A DNA stretch of 64,000 nt, taken from assembly GCA_036365145.1 (NCBI GenBank), contig JAEOAD010001176.1, positions 124,001-188,000 on the forward strand, written 5' to 3'. Below, one piece after another: positions 11,800 to 23,164 of this stretch. Made by a program: the position numbers and the translations under genes. This DNA is from Orientallactaga sibirica. Taxonomy: Eukaryota; Chordata; Mammalia; Rodentia; Dipodidae. The number at the start of each line of letters is the position of its first letter. Within the stretch, counting starts at the first letter, position 1. The notes beneath the pieces are model-generated. The model searched no databases, was not told where the DNA came from, and worked only from the letters and a program-made list of their open reading frames with translations.

Positions 11800-11932
11800 A
11801 GGTGAATGGGAGGGGAGGTCTGGATTGAGTAGGCCAGACTCCTGTTTCCTGGCTCCTCCTACCTCCCGGAAGTGGGTTGCCTGTGCAGACAGTGTGCAGG
11901 CAGTGTGCAGGCAGTGTGCAGGCAGGCTGGTG
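11800..11932 (+). repeat. L1 5' UTR-like fragment plus short tandem repeat
   Basis: GGATTGAGTAGGCCAGACTC resembles the L1 5' monomers at 60511 and 60703. It is followed by about four copies of an 11-bp unit near GCAGTGTGCAG. Confidence 0.4.
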
Positions 11933-11939
11933 CAGCAGT

Positions 11940-12885
11940 ATGGAGCATCTCAAAGTCTAAGTGACTCAGAAATAAACAACCTGACATGATTCTCAAACAA
12001 GTGCAATAGTGGAACAAAGCCATGGTGGGTAACCAACTGCTCTTGGATTGGATAACATATCTGCTCAGTAGAAAGGAAATCACATGTGGAACTAGGAAAC
12101 AAGTCAGAATCATATCCAGATAATGATTCTGCTTTCCATTGTCAAGCTTTCACTAACTTTGGGCTATAAGAGGGTCTACACCCTTTAAATTGTCTCTCTA
12201 AATTAATAATGGTTATCCCATTTAACTGGTGCTGATTTCATTCTCTGTTGGAGAATCTGCTTCTCTTTTTCAGATGGGAGCTTGACCTGAGGAGATCCAG
12301 TGCACTCCACCCTAGCCCCAGCTGAAACCACATAGGAATTGGGGAAATGAGAAAGAGCGCTGCTTTCTTAGTGACTCTGATATCAGCACAAGGGGAAAGG
12401 AGATAGACACTGAGGACACTCAACACCTACCAAACCAGAGATCCAGAGGTTCCTGAGTGCCCATCCCTGAAGTAGATTTAATGCTCTCAGCAAGGCTCAG
12501 GGAATTTTGTGGAAGAGGGGCAGAAAGATTGTTAGAGCCACAAGTTGGGACATTTTGCACAGAGACATTGCCACTTTCCCCCATAATGAATGACCCACAA
12601 TCCCCATGGGGTTGAGTTGCATCCCCAACGAGGAAGGTCTTTTCAGAAAAGGGGCAGAGAGGACGGAAATGGTGGTACCAAGATGTGTTGTTTACATACT
12701 AAATATGTACATATCTAATTAAAAATATCACAAATAGAGACAACTTGAAAATTTTGGATTCTAAGAATATTAGAGAAAAGTGCTTTGAATGAAGGTACAA
12801 AGTGAACACTGGTAGAAATATTGTTTGGTACATAAAACTAGGAGAGGAGAAGGCAGACTTAGATTAAGAGTGGAGAGTGTGAAAT
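11940..12885. other. Intron 2 sequence, nothing recognised
   Basis: Mixed sequence with no supported feature; parts may be old L1 3' UTR. Confidence 0.35.
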
Positions 12886-12889
12886 ATGA

Positions 12890-12972
12890 GAGCAAAAGAG
12901 GGTAATGGGGTAAAAAGAAAACAAATATTTCAATTTTCTGTCATATGCAGAATCTAGACATATATGTGTATT

Positions 12973-13021
<49 letters not shown>

Positions 13022-13195
13022 GACATGAAAGTAGAAGAAGATGATTTGGAGGTACAAAAGGGGACAGCATGGGGAAGGGAAAGGGGGAAAGTGAGGGTGA
13101 TGGTAGGGTAAAGAATAATAATATAAGTATTTGAAAATATCATAATGAAACCCTTTACTTTGTACACTAGCTAAAATAATTAATTAAAAAATAAT
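12890..13195 (+). repeat. L1 3' UTR fragment with (CA)n
   Basis: Typical L1 3' terminal wording (CATATGCAGAATCTAGACAT, then purine-rich GGGGAAGGGAAAGGGGGAAA) with a CA repeat at about 12975-13011. Confidence 0.6.
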
Positions 13196-13328
13196 ATATT
13201 GTCCTGAAAATATTTACACATTTCGATATGAAGAACAGAATTGAAAACATCTTCCACAGAGCAGAAATTCCCTGAGCTTTCAGGTAAATCAGTCCTAAAG
13301 AAGGAGCACTTTCTCCGTTCAAACATTG

Positions 13329-13505
13329 GGGGGTCTGGAGAGATGGCTCAGTGGTTAAAGGTGCTTGCCTGCAAAGCCTGCCAGCCCAGGTTTGTTTTCC
13401 CAGCACACACATAAAGCCAGGTGCAAAAAGGTTCATGCATCTGGAGTTCATCTGCAGTGGCAAGAGACACTGGCATGCCCACACACACACATGCAAATAA
13501 AAAGA
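13329..13505 (+). repeat. Dip-like SINE
   Basis: Begins GGGGTCTGGAGAGATGGCTC and ends in CACACACACATGCAAATAAAA. Confidence 0.9.
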
Positions 13506-13612
13506 ATACATTATGGTTTATAGAAAATCACAATTTAAATATAGGAACAACTTCAAACTATTAACTATAAATTGAAGCCTTGAAGAAAGTTGCAATTAAA
13601 AAAGTAACAGCG

Positions 13613-13895
13613 GGCTGGAGAGGTGGCTTAGCGGCTAAGGCGCCTGCCTGCTAAGCCTAAGAATGCTGGTTCCAATGTCCAGCGGTTCCAATCTCCAGGT
13701 CCCACGTTTAGCCAGATGCAAAGTGAGGCAAGGGTGCAATGCCGCACTTGCCCACAAGGGGGCGCACGCATCTGGATTTCATTCACAGCAGCTGAGAGAC
13801 TGCTGGCGCGCCCATTTCTGTCTCCCTCTCCCTCTGTCTATCTCTCTCTGTCTCTCTCTCCAAAAATAAATTTAAAAAATTAATAAAAAAATTTA
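13613..13895 (+). repeat. Dip-like SINE, long subtype
   Basis: Begins GGGCTGGAGAGGTGGCTTAG. It contains the doubled CCAATCTCCAG segment and CAAGGGGGCGCACGCATCTG, then a CT-rich tail and AATAAA-rich end. Confidence 0.92.
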
Positions 13896-14174
13896 AAAAG
13901 TAATAGCACTATACTTAAAAAAGACATTTTAAGAAAATAAACACATCACGATGTCAATAACAATAGCTAAGTTACCAAATAAGTTATCTGAAATATACAT
14001 TGAGAGTAATTATTTATTTATGCCATGTTTAAATGTTTAGATAATGTAGATTTTTAAAAAAAAATTCCACAATGCTAATATCTTATATGTAAAATTATCT
14101 TAGGTAATTTGATTTAAAAATGTTTTGACTTCAATTATTATTGCTGATATTATTATTTTAATATTTTATGATTA

Positions 14175-14283
14175 TTTTGAGACAGAATGTTAATATGTAG
14201 CTCAGGCTGGCCTCCAACTTGTAATCTTCCTGACTCAGCTTTCCAAGTGCTGGGATTAAAGGTGTGTACCACCATGCGTACCT
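14175..14283 (-). repeat. Old B1-type SINE
   Basis: Diverged complement of B1 with CAGGCTGGCCTCCAACTTGT and GTGCTGGGATTAAAGGTGTG. Confidence 0.75.
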
Positions 14284-14295
14284 CTTTTTGTTTTA

Positions 14296-14477
14296 AAAAT
14301 TTGTTTTTATTTATTTATTAGAGACAGAGAGAGGGAAAATGGGCAGCCAGGGCCTCTAGCCACTGCAAATGAACTCAACACATGCGCCTCTATGGGTTAC
14401 GTGGGTCCTGGAGAATGGAACCTGGGTCCGTAGGCTTCGCAGGCAAATGCCTTAACCGCCAAGCCATCTCTCCATCC
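14296..14477 (-). repeat. Dip-like SINE
   Basis: GA-rich left end, AAGCCATCTCTCCATCCCAT right end; slightly diverged. Confidence 0.88.
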
Positions 14478-14570
14478 CATGCCTGCTCTTGCTTAGAATT
14501 ATTTTATAGTTCCACAAGTTAAATAAAACCAAATTTTTGGTTAATTAATATATACTTATATACAGGACAT

Positions 14571-14667
14571 GGTGGTGCATGCTTATAAGTCCAGCACTGG
14601 GGAAGTGACCCAGGAAGATTGTGAGTTTTACATACAGCAACATAAAACCTGTCTCAAAGGATAAAAG
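14571..14667 (+). repeat. Old B1-type fragment
   Basis: CATGGTGGTGCATGCTTATA through AACCTGTCTCAAAGGATAAA; strongly diverged. Confidence 0.55.
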
Positions 14668-14759
14668 CAATATTTAAACATTTGCATAGTATGAATGATT
14701 TTAGGAATGTTTTTGTTGTCAGAATTTTCCCAGTTTGAATGGAAAATCACATGGTCACC

Positions 14760-15022
14760 TTCTGTAGCCCCATCACTCCCTTTTGCTCAAGTGTCTTCTA
14801 CCCAGTGAGTCTTTTTCCATCAGTATATTTATAACTGTTACTCTGTCAGCACTTCTCAGTATATTATGCATTAATTTGTCTATGAACTACTTCTTAACAA
14901 CAGAATGTAAGCCCCAGGGTATTTGGTTTTCATGGGATTGTTTTACGTTTTTATGACTATGTCCTAGGCCCTGGCATATAATAGGCAGTCAGTAAATATC
15001 TGTTCAATGAATGAATAAGTAA
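14760..15022 (+). repeat. LINE L2 3' end
   Basis: Carries the ancient L2 ending: AGAATGTAAGCCCCAGGGTA, CCTAGGCCCTGGCATATAAT, then AGTAAATATCTGTTCAATGA. Confidence 0.75.
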
Positions 15023-15307
15023 ATTGCCAGCCAGCTACATTGTTGGTTCACACATTATTTCTTGTTGTAAGCCAAGATTAATCAGGTTACAACCTTCGTA
15101 GAGGCGCCATTCTGCCTGATTAAATGAACTCATCTGACCATGGTACACTTTTCCATTTCATAGGAGCACTGAGGGACTGCTAGGGTCTGTTCACTTGGTA
15201 GCTGTTTAGAATTTGGCCTTTTTATGCAGGATGGCTGGTGATTCTGCTTTGGGAAAGGACATTCCAGCTAAGTGCTAGTTATTACTTTTAATATTAGTTA
15301 TTACTTG

Positions 15308-15511
15308 TATTATTTATTTAGTTAGTTAATAGAGAGAGATGCACAAAGAAAGAGAGAGAAAGGACACGCCAGAGCCTCCAGCCACTGCAAACAAACTCCA
15401 GATGCATGCACCACCTTGTGCATCTGGCTTACATGGGTACTGGGGAACTGAACCTGGGTCCTTAGGCTTTGAAGGCAAGTGCCTTAACTGGTAAGCCATC
15501 TCTCCAGCTCC
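15308..15511 (-). repeat. Dip-like SINE
   Basis: Head complement TAAGCCATCTCTCCAGCTCC at the right end, GA-rich left end. Confidence 0.9.
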
Positions 15512-15513
15512 CT

Positions 15514-15632
15514 ATTTTTAGACAGGGTTTTGCTATGTTGTCCAGGCTCACCTCAAACTCAAGTTCCTCCTGCCTTGGCTTCCCAAGTTGTTTGGATTAC
15601 AGGTGTGAGCCACTATGCCCACTTGCCATCTT
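15514..15632 (-). repeat. 7SL-derived monomer resembling FLAM/proto-B1
   Basis: AGACAGGGTTTTGCTATGTT, CTCCTGCCTTGGCTTCCCAA and ATTACAGGTGTGAGCCACTA look more like an Alu-type monomer than the local young B1. It sits about 105 bp before exon 3. Confidence 0.65.
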
Positions 15633-15736
15633 ATTATCCCATTTAGAAACTAAGATCCTGTCACTCTCCACATTGATACACACCAACATTGGGCACTGAC
15701 ATCATTCTTTGCTCTTTTATGTCACTTATATTTCAG

Positions 15737-15783
15737 GAGCAGCTCATGTATACTACCAACATCCAGGATCCCAGTGTCTACAG
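15737..15783 (+). CDS. Lpxn: Leupaxin coding exon 3 (residues 58-72)
   Basis: This 47-nt exon is bounded by acceptor ATTTCAG and donor GTATGC. It encodes 15 codons plus two bases of the Ser73 codon, reading through YTTNIQDPSVY. Tyr72, the last complete codon, matches the tyrosine reported as a Lyn phosphorylation site in human leupaxin (from memory). The exon joins phase 0 to phase 2. Skipping it alone would shift the frame, whereas skipping exons 3 and 4 together (147 nt) would keep it. A short 7SL-derived repeat lies about 100 bp upstream. It is too short to be seen as a significant ORF on its own; the identification rests on splice sites, phase and residue match. Confidence 0.95.
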
Positions 15784-17297
15784 GTATGCCTTGGTTTTCG
15801 TTAGCTACTTTCAAATTTTAAAGTTACTAGATAATTGTTATCCATCTTTGGACAGCAATTTGGTTTGCAAGAGTTTATTACCAGCCGTCCTCCGGCATCT
15901 TCCTCATTTCATCATCTTTGAGCAGAGAAAGGACTCCCTTAAGCTGACGTGGCAACTTCTCAAGGGGTCTGGCCTCTAGACAGGCTGTCCCAGCAGGTGA
16001 GCGATGCCTCTTCCTGAAGAGGGCATACAGTCGCAGAGTCAGCACAGATGTTTTGGCACTTCCATTCCTCATGCCAAGCTTCGGTTCTCAGAAGAGAAAA
16101 CACACCTGAAGAAGCTTATGCAAGAGTCCATCAGTCAGCCTAGGAATAAGTTTAAATAAGACAGCGAGGCTCCGTGACAGAGGAATGAATGTAGTCCATA
16201 TCTGCTCAGCATTTATTCAGGTGGTGGAGAGGTTAGAGTTCCATGAAGAAACATACTCACTGACTACATCATTTCTCCTGGCCAAAGCAGAATTGACAGT
16301 CTTAAAAAAAAGGAAAGAAAGAAAGAAAAGAAAAAGTCCACTTTTCTTGGTTCTCTCTTCTATGGTGGATTGTATTTTTTTAAACACTAGTCACTTCTGG
16401 GAAGTAAATTAAAAGAACTTACCATATAGATAGTAAAGAGTCACACTTGGTGAAAAGTACCACACTTTTATTTAGTCTCAGAATCCTGGCTAAATAGTGC
16501 ACACACAAGAGGCAAAAGTAGGGAAAGGACTTGGGGTACAAGACTTAAGATTCCACTTGAGGACACTTTCTACATTGGTGGGAGTAAGACCAGCTTATGA
16601 GTACATACGTTCTCCATTTATCTCAGCTCCCAGAAGTGGTGGAGGAACAGTTGCCCCATGGTCTTCTCCCTCCCTGCCCCAGTTAATAAACAAAACAAAG
16701 CAAAACAAAGAAAAGCTATTCCTGGTACACAAGAAGTTCTCAGCAACTATTGGTTATTAAATCTGAGAAGCCAAGATTACAATACAAATACAAGTGGATA
16801 CTCAAACATGGAGCATGAAAACCATCCAACCATGCTCCCTATATGTCTGGTTTTGGATCTCTTATTCACTCACTAACACTGACTTATGGACATCCCTCCC
16901 CCACAGTGGGTCTCTGACATCCTTTCCTTTTTCTTGCTCTGCAATCAGGGGAGTTGACCTTGCCTATTAGGGTTTCCCCACTCCAGGGACAGTAGGCTCT
17001 AAGTACTGTGAGCACTAGGAGGTGCTGAAGAGAATGGAGAATACAAAGCAGGAACATGGAGGTCACTTGACTTTCCCTCTATCAGCCATTATATACCTCT
17101 GTCAGCTGAAGCAAGGCAGTCCTTCTGTGACTCCAGCCCACTGACCTGGACATCTGTGCTCTGGCAGTTTTGTCACTCATCTTGTCCTTTAGCTTAGGGG
17201 TAGTGATGACTTCTTGCTGTGGCTATTCTCCAGTTACTTTTGGGTCTTCTGATTTGTTTCTTAGCTCTCCTGTGATTTGTGTAATTAGGTTTGTGGA
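15784..17297. other. Start of intron 3, no gene seen
   Basis: Single-copy-looking intron sequence with a short GAAA run at about 16308-16335. No supported feature. Confidence 0.45.
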
Positions 17298-17315
17298 CTA
17301 AATTCCTTTTTATTT

Positions 17316-17583
17316 ATTTATTTATTATTTTTTTTTTGGAGAGAGATACAGAGAGAGACAGAGAGAGAGAGGAAGACAGAGATGGGTGCACCAGCAGTGT
17401 CTCAGCTGCTGCGAACGAAATCCAGATGTGCGCGCCCCCTTGTGGTCAAGTGCGGCATTGCGCTCTTGCGTCACTGCATCTGGCTAAACGTGGGACCTGG
17501 AGATTGGAACTGCTGGAGATTGGAACCAGTGTTCTTAGGCTTAGGAGGCAGGCGCCTTAACCCCTAAGCCATCTCTCCAGCCC
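17316..17583 (-). repeat. Dip-like SINE, long subtype, with TSD
   Basis: An 18-bp direct repeat, CTAAATTCCTTTTTATTT, lies on both sides (from 17298 and from 17584). The GGAGATTGGAAC segment is doubled. Confidence 0.93.
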
Positions 17584-17599
17584 CTAAATTCCTTTTTAT

Positions 17600-19750
17600 T
17601 TTACTTTTTAAAATTTTTTTTTATTGACAACTTCCATAATTGTAGACAATAACCCATGGTAATTCCCTCCCCCCACTTTCACCTTTGAAATTCCACTCTA
17701 TGATGTTCCCTCCTCTCTCAATCAGTCTCTCTTTTATTTTGATGTCATGATATTTTCCTTCTATTGTGATGGTTTTGTGTAGGTAGTGTCAGGCACTGTT
17801 AGGTCATGGATATCAAGGCCATTTTGTGTCTGGAGGAGCACATTGTAAGGAGTCCTACCCTTCCTTTGGCTCTTACATTCTTTCTGCCACCTCTTCCACA
17901 ATGGACCCTGAGCCTTGGAAGGTGTATTAGAGATATTTCAGTGCTGAGCACTGCTCTGTCACTTCTTCTCAGCACCATGGTGCCTTCTGAGTCATCCCAA
18001 GGTCACCACCATCTGAAAAGAGAAGCTTCTCTAACCAAAAGTTAGGGTAGCATTAATATATGGGTATGAAAATTCAGATAAGTGCTAACTGGGCAGTTTG
18101 GTGAGCACAGCATGTGCATTTAGCCAGACACCAGCAGACTTTTCACCCCTAAGGCTCATGACTACCCCTGTTGTAAGTTTTCAGTATCAGGGGTGTATTC
18201 CTTTCCATGGAGCCAGCTCTCGCCCAATTAGAGAGTGGTTGGTTTCTCCTGTAACAGACATGCTACTATTGCACCCATTGGCTCATTTGGCCTGGCTGGC
18301 CAAATTTAAGGTTTGCATTGTCCACTGCTGAATATCTCTACTGGTGATTTCTCTCTGTCCCATTGAATTACATGCGAGGTAGCTTTTCCAGCTTTCTGTC
18401 ATCTGGTCTACATGGAGGAAGTTTTCAGCTCAGCTCCAGAAAGATTTCTTAGTGACCTTTAAGACCAAGTATGTGAACTCTTCAGCAATAGGTCTTACCA
18501 TCTATTCCTGTGGGAAAACCAAGAACCTCAGCAATTGCCTGTAATGTTTTGGTGGCATCAGGGACCTCCCTGGCCAAAACACACTGGAAGGTATCCCATC
18601 CCTGGCACTGAAAAGTTTTTAGTAACAATCTATGGAGTCTAAGTGTTCCATTGTCCAAAAAAGTAGGTTTCCATATGACTTATCTATATCCTCTTAGATT
18701 TTGATTAGCCCTCCCTCCACCTTTCCTTTACTCAATCTCTTTCCCTCACTTAGGCCTTTTCAACCCCATTAATCTGTTCTTCTACTTACATATATAAAAT
18801 ACCATCCTATTAAGTCCCCACTCCCTCCTTTATTCCCTTTATATCTCCTTTCTAGCTTACTGGCCTCTGCTACTGAATTTTATTCCTACTCACATAGAAG
18901 TCCAATCATTTGTAGCTAGGATCCACATTTGAGAGACAACATGCGACGTTTGGCTTTCTGGGCCTGGTTTACCTCACTAAGTATAATCCTTTCCAGATCC
19001 ATCCATTCCCCTGCAAATTTCATAACTTAATTTTTCTTTACTTCTGAGTAGAACTCCATTATGTAAATGTGCCACATCTTCATTATCTACTCATCAGCTG
19101 AGGGACATCTAGGTTGATCCTAGCTATTGTGAATAGAGTGGCAATAAACATGGTTGAGCAAGTATCTCTAAGGCAGTGAGACGAGTCCTTAGGATATATG
19201 CCTAGGAGTGGTATAGCTGGGCCATATGGTAGATCTATTTTTAGCTGTCTCAGGAACCTCCATACTGATTTCTACAATGACTGGACCAGATTGCATTCCC
19301 ACCAACAGTGTAGAAGGATTCCTCTTTTTCTTCATCTTCCCTAGCATTTATGGTCATTTGTTTTCATGAAGGTAGCCAATCTGACAGGAGTGAGATGGAA
19401 ACTCAACATAGTTTTATTTATTTATTTTTTTTTTGTTTTTCGAGGTAGGGTCTCACTCTGGCCCAGGCTGACCTGGAATTAACTATGTAGTCTCAGGGTG
19501 GCCTTGAACTCAAGGCGATCCTCCCACCTCTGCCTCCCAAGTGCTGGGATTAAAGGCGTGCGCCACCACGCCCGGCTCAACATGGTTTTAATCTGCATTT
19601 CCCTGATGACTAGGGATATAGAACATTGTTTTAGATGTTTATATGACATCTATATTTCTTCTTTTGAGAACTCTCTATTTAGTTCCATAGTCCAGTTTTT
19701 AATTGGGTTGTTCGACTCTTATTATTTAGTTTTTTGAGCTACACTAACAC
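17600..19750 (-). mobile_element. L1 LINE, 3' end of ORF2 and long 3' UTR
   Basis: On the minus strand it runs from the C-terminal part of ORF2 (19750 down to about 18900) into a 3' UTR of about 1.3 kb. The ORF2 part is recognised on + by CCACCAACAGTGTAGAAGGA, ATTGTGAATAGAGTGGCAAT and CCATATGGTAGATCTATTTT. It is 5'-truncated and interrupted by a B1 at 19432-19578. The frame is broken, so it is a dead copy. Confidence 0.85.
19432..19578 (-). repeat. B1 SINE inserted in L1, with TSD
   Basis: Full B1 flanked by CTCAACATAGTTTTA before and CTCAACATGGTTTTA after, so its insertion postdates the L1. Confidence 0.93.
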
Positions 19751-19759
19751 TCTAGTTAA

Positions 19760-20820
19760 GAAACAGAGGGGATTTTCTGAGTAAGCTCAAGTATTCCCAA
19801 CTGTGAGGAAGGGAAGATTTATGAATAAGTAGGCCCGGATAAGAAAGTACATTTGTTTTATGTTGGGCATGGAACACCAGAAATGTGCTCAAGGTTTTGC
19901 CATAGGCTATGCCTGTGACAGCTACAACTAAGGGATTAGTGGCTGAAAAAGTTTGAAAGAGTGTCTGCATATCCTCTAGAGAGTTTCCAAGAACTAAATC
20001 ACTTGATTTGTGTCACTTGCATGTCTGAAACCTAACTCCAGAATTAGAAACAAAGATAAACCACCTGCAGCTGGCCAACGGCCATGTTATACTTAACCAA
20101 AAAGATCGTTTGTCTTAAGAAAGGAAATTACCCATCTTAGTTTAAATTTTCCTTGTTAAATACTCAAAAATATACTAGTGAGCAATGGGATATGTACCCC
20201 AAAGGCAGTCCTTTCTTCTTAGAAGAGGAAGCTGTCTCTTTTCCTTCTTTCTCCTGGCTGGTTAGCATGTGATAATGAGTTCTATAAGAAATCCGCATTT
20301 TATTTTTGAAAATATGTTTAGTGAAAGACCTCAAACATTTGCATTTGTGTCTTCACATCTACGTTTATGTGTGTTTGTGTATATATAAAAGAAGTTACAA
20401 TATTGGAAACCATATAGCCTTTAACGAGGTCTAAACTCAGTTATTTCTTATCTGTATTAAGCATAGCAAACAAATTTAAACTCTCTAAGCTCCAGTTATT
20501 TCATCTGACGTGACAGTATGTAGCTTTTAATGTTGTAATAAACATTCAAAGAGGGTCAGTCATATGTAGGCAATAAAGGTTAACAGTTATGATCACATAC
20601 ATAGACAAGGATATGCATAAGAACTGAAAAAAATCAAAATAAAAACTATTCTAAATTTGCACATGATCATAAAAGAGAGTAACTGATACTACCAAAGATA
20701 CACAAAGCAACAACCTCTTGGAATGGAGGTTATATATGGTTTAGCATTTTTATCAATATTTCCCTCCAGTTTTCAAGTTTTCTACATTTAATTTGTCTTA
20801 TTTTATGTTTTAAAGCCATT
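19760..20820. other. Intron 3 sequence, nothing recognised
   Basis: AT-rich; no gene or named repeat supported. Confidence 0.4.
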
Positions 20821-20825
20821 TTATT

Positions 20826-20905
20826 TTTATTTATTTATTTTTGGTTTTTTTGAAGCATGGTGTCACTGTAGTCCAGGCTGACCTGGAACTCACTCATGCC
20901 TGACT
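20826..20905 (-). repeat. B1 fragment
   Basis: TAGTCCAGGCTGACCTGGAA followed by a jump to the CATGCCTGACT-like end; the middle is deleted. Confidence 0.7.
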
Positions 20906-21149
20906 AAAAACCATTTTAAATAAAGATCTCAATACTGTGGCTTTTAAAAAAGTTTACTGAAGGTTGTTTATAGGATTATTATATACAAGTTCATGTACAT
21001 ATCTATAATAACTAAACTATGCATGTCCTTCTACCAGTGGCCCCATATGCCACCCCTACCAGTTCATCTGTTGGCCATGTGCATTTACTATTTTTCTAGT
21101 ATAGATGACCCTAGTGTGGTTTTGAAAGAAAAAGTCAAAATAAAAACTT

Positions 21150-21217
21150 AGCTGAGCATAGTGGCTTACATCTTTTTTTTTTTCATTTTTAAAATATTTT
21201 ACTTTTATTTAGTTATT

Positions 21218-21271
<54 letters not shown>

Positions 21272-21450
21272 GGCATGCCAGGGCCTCTAGTCACTGCAAA
21301 TAAAGTCCAGATGCATGTGCCACCATTTGCATCTGGCTTATATGGCTTACATCTTTTATCACCATGAGTTCAAGGCTATCCTGGGCTTTAGAGTGCCAAA
21401 TCAGTCTGAGGTAGAGTGAGGCCTTGCCTCAGAACAAACAAACAGAAATA
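21150..21450 (+). repeat. B1 SINE split by a Dip-like SINE
   Basis: The B1 head GAGCATAGTGGCTTACATC sits before the insertion. The remainder, GAGTTCAAGGCTATCCTGGG to GCCTCAGAACAAACAAACAG, follows it. Confidence 0.75.
21171..21352 (-). repeat. Dip-like SINE nested in B1, with TSD
   Basis: Flanked by TGGCTTACATCTTTT on both sides; about 48 bp of GA repeat. The tRNA-like head is missing (it stops at GCATCTGGCTTATA), so this copy is 5'-truncated. Confidence 0.85.
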
Positions 21451-21742
21451 CAAACAAAACAAAGTTTCATAAACTCATGAGTACAAGATATCAAAAAATG
21501 TAGAAATACAAAGTGAAAAAAATTAAGAACCACCCGGAGTCTTTCTTTCCATTAATTAAGTTTCCTTTTTAACTTTTTAAAAAACTGTCTTGTATGTTGT
21601 AGCCTGAACAATAGCGTCAGTTTATTGATCTACTAGGATTTTTTTATTGAATGATACTGAATTTATAGTTTTCTTGAGGGAAAACAACATCATGACATGC
21701 ATCTCCACTTACTGGAATCTTCTGTCTTTAAAAAAGTACTGG

Positions 21743-21941
21743 CCGGGTATGGTGGTGCACGTCTTTAATTACAGCACTAGGGAGGCAGAGGTAGGAGGAT
21801 CGCCATGAGGTCAAGGCCAACCTGAGACTACACAGTGAATTCCAGTTCAGCCTGGGCTAGAGTAAGACCCTACCTTGAAAAACAAACAAACAAAACAAAA
21901 CAAAACAAAACAAAACAAAACAAAACAAAACAAAACAAAAC
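21743..21941 (+). repeat. B1 SINE with (AAAAC)n tail
   Basis: GGCCGGGTATGGTGGTGCAC to ACCCTACCTTGAAAAAC, then about ten AAAAC units at 21888-21941. Confidence 0.92.
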
Positions 21942-21952
21942 AGTACTGTGTG

Positions 21953-22078
21953 AGTTGGGCGTGGTGGCAGAGATAGGAGGATTGCCATGAGTTTGAGGCC
22001 ATCCTGAGACTACACAGTGAATTCCTGGGCAGTCTGGGATAGAAGAAGACTCTACCTTGAAAAAAACTTAAAAAAAAA
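21953..22078 (+). repeat. B1 SINE with internal deletion
   Basis: Jumps from GGGCGTGGTGGC straight to AGAGATAGGAGGATTGCCAT, losing the AATCCCAGCACT part. Confidence 0.85.
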
Positions 22079-22239
22079 TACTGTGTGGATTCAATGTTTA
22101 CAACATGATGTATGAGATACAAGCAGTATAATGCTTATTTTAGTGAAGCCAATTAGTATACCCATCATATTACAATTGTTCGTTTCATTTTATTTTATTT
22201 GGGAAGAGCAGGTAAACATTTTGAGAGGAATCTCAAATA

Positions 22240-23164
22240 CAGCACACATTTTCTTATCTATAGCCCTCATGTTGTAGATTAGCTCTCTAGACTTCTCTTG
22301 CACTTTTGCTACTTTGTTTCCTCTGACCTACATTTCTTTATTTCCTGCCTCATCCTTCACCCTTAGCAAACATTGTTTATTTTCTACTTTCACATATTTG
22401 AATTTTTCTAGACTCTCCATATTAGTAAGATTACGCAAAGTTTTACTTTCCATGTCTGTTATTTCACTTAACACATTGTCCTCCTGGCTCATCCATGCAG
22501 CATTGAGGGGCAGCACCTCTGTATTTTCTAAGGCTAAATTGCATTTAAATTGCATTGTGTCTATCATCATAGTTTCCTTCTTCACAGACACTTGGGTTGT
22601 TCCCAAGTCTTAGTTGTTGTGAATAATACTGCAGTGAACATAGGAGTGCAGGTATTTTTTTAGATATAATTTTAAATGACTTATTTCAAATACTGAGCAC
22701 AGTTCTGTGTTCAAAACTAAATGAAATATAGCATTACTTTAAATGATATAATTTCTTGACTATTTTCGATCACCTGAGACTTACATACTCTTTAAATGTA
22801 GCACACTACACACAGAAACAGCAGTGCAGGTATTTTTATAGTGTGGGGATTTCATCTCCTTTGTGTGTATGCTCAACAGAGAGGCTGCTGGGTAATTTGG
22901 TAATTCTAGTGTTCATTTCTTTAAAAACATCCATATTCTTTCTTGTGACAGCTGTACCCACCTATATTCTGCCCCCTCCCCTTCAGTGTCTAAGTGTTCC
23001 CATTTCTTCACAACTTTGCCAGAGTTTGTCTCCTGACTATTTATTTACTAACCATCCTGTATGGTATGAGATGGGACTGCAGCATAGTTTTAATTTGCAT
23101 TTTCCTTGTGATTGAACATGTTATCTATGTCCTACTGGCTGCTAGCAATCTGTGAAGAGATGTT
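22240..23164 (-). repeat. Old L1 3' end
   Basis: Complement contains diverged ORF2-end/3' UTR phrases such as TTGTGAATAATACTGCAGTG and TTTTAATTTGCATTTTCC. More diverged than the L1 at 17600-19750. Confidence 0.7.

Noticed and set aside
13613..13690. tRNA gene candidates at the heads of SINEs
   Set aside because: The A- and B-box-like heads belong to Dip-like SINEs; no cloverleaf with intact acceptor stem was apparent.
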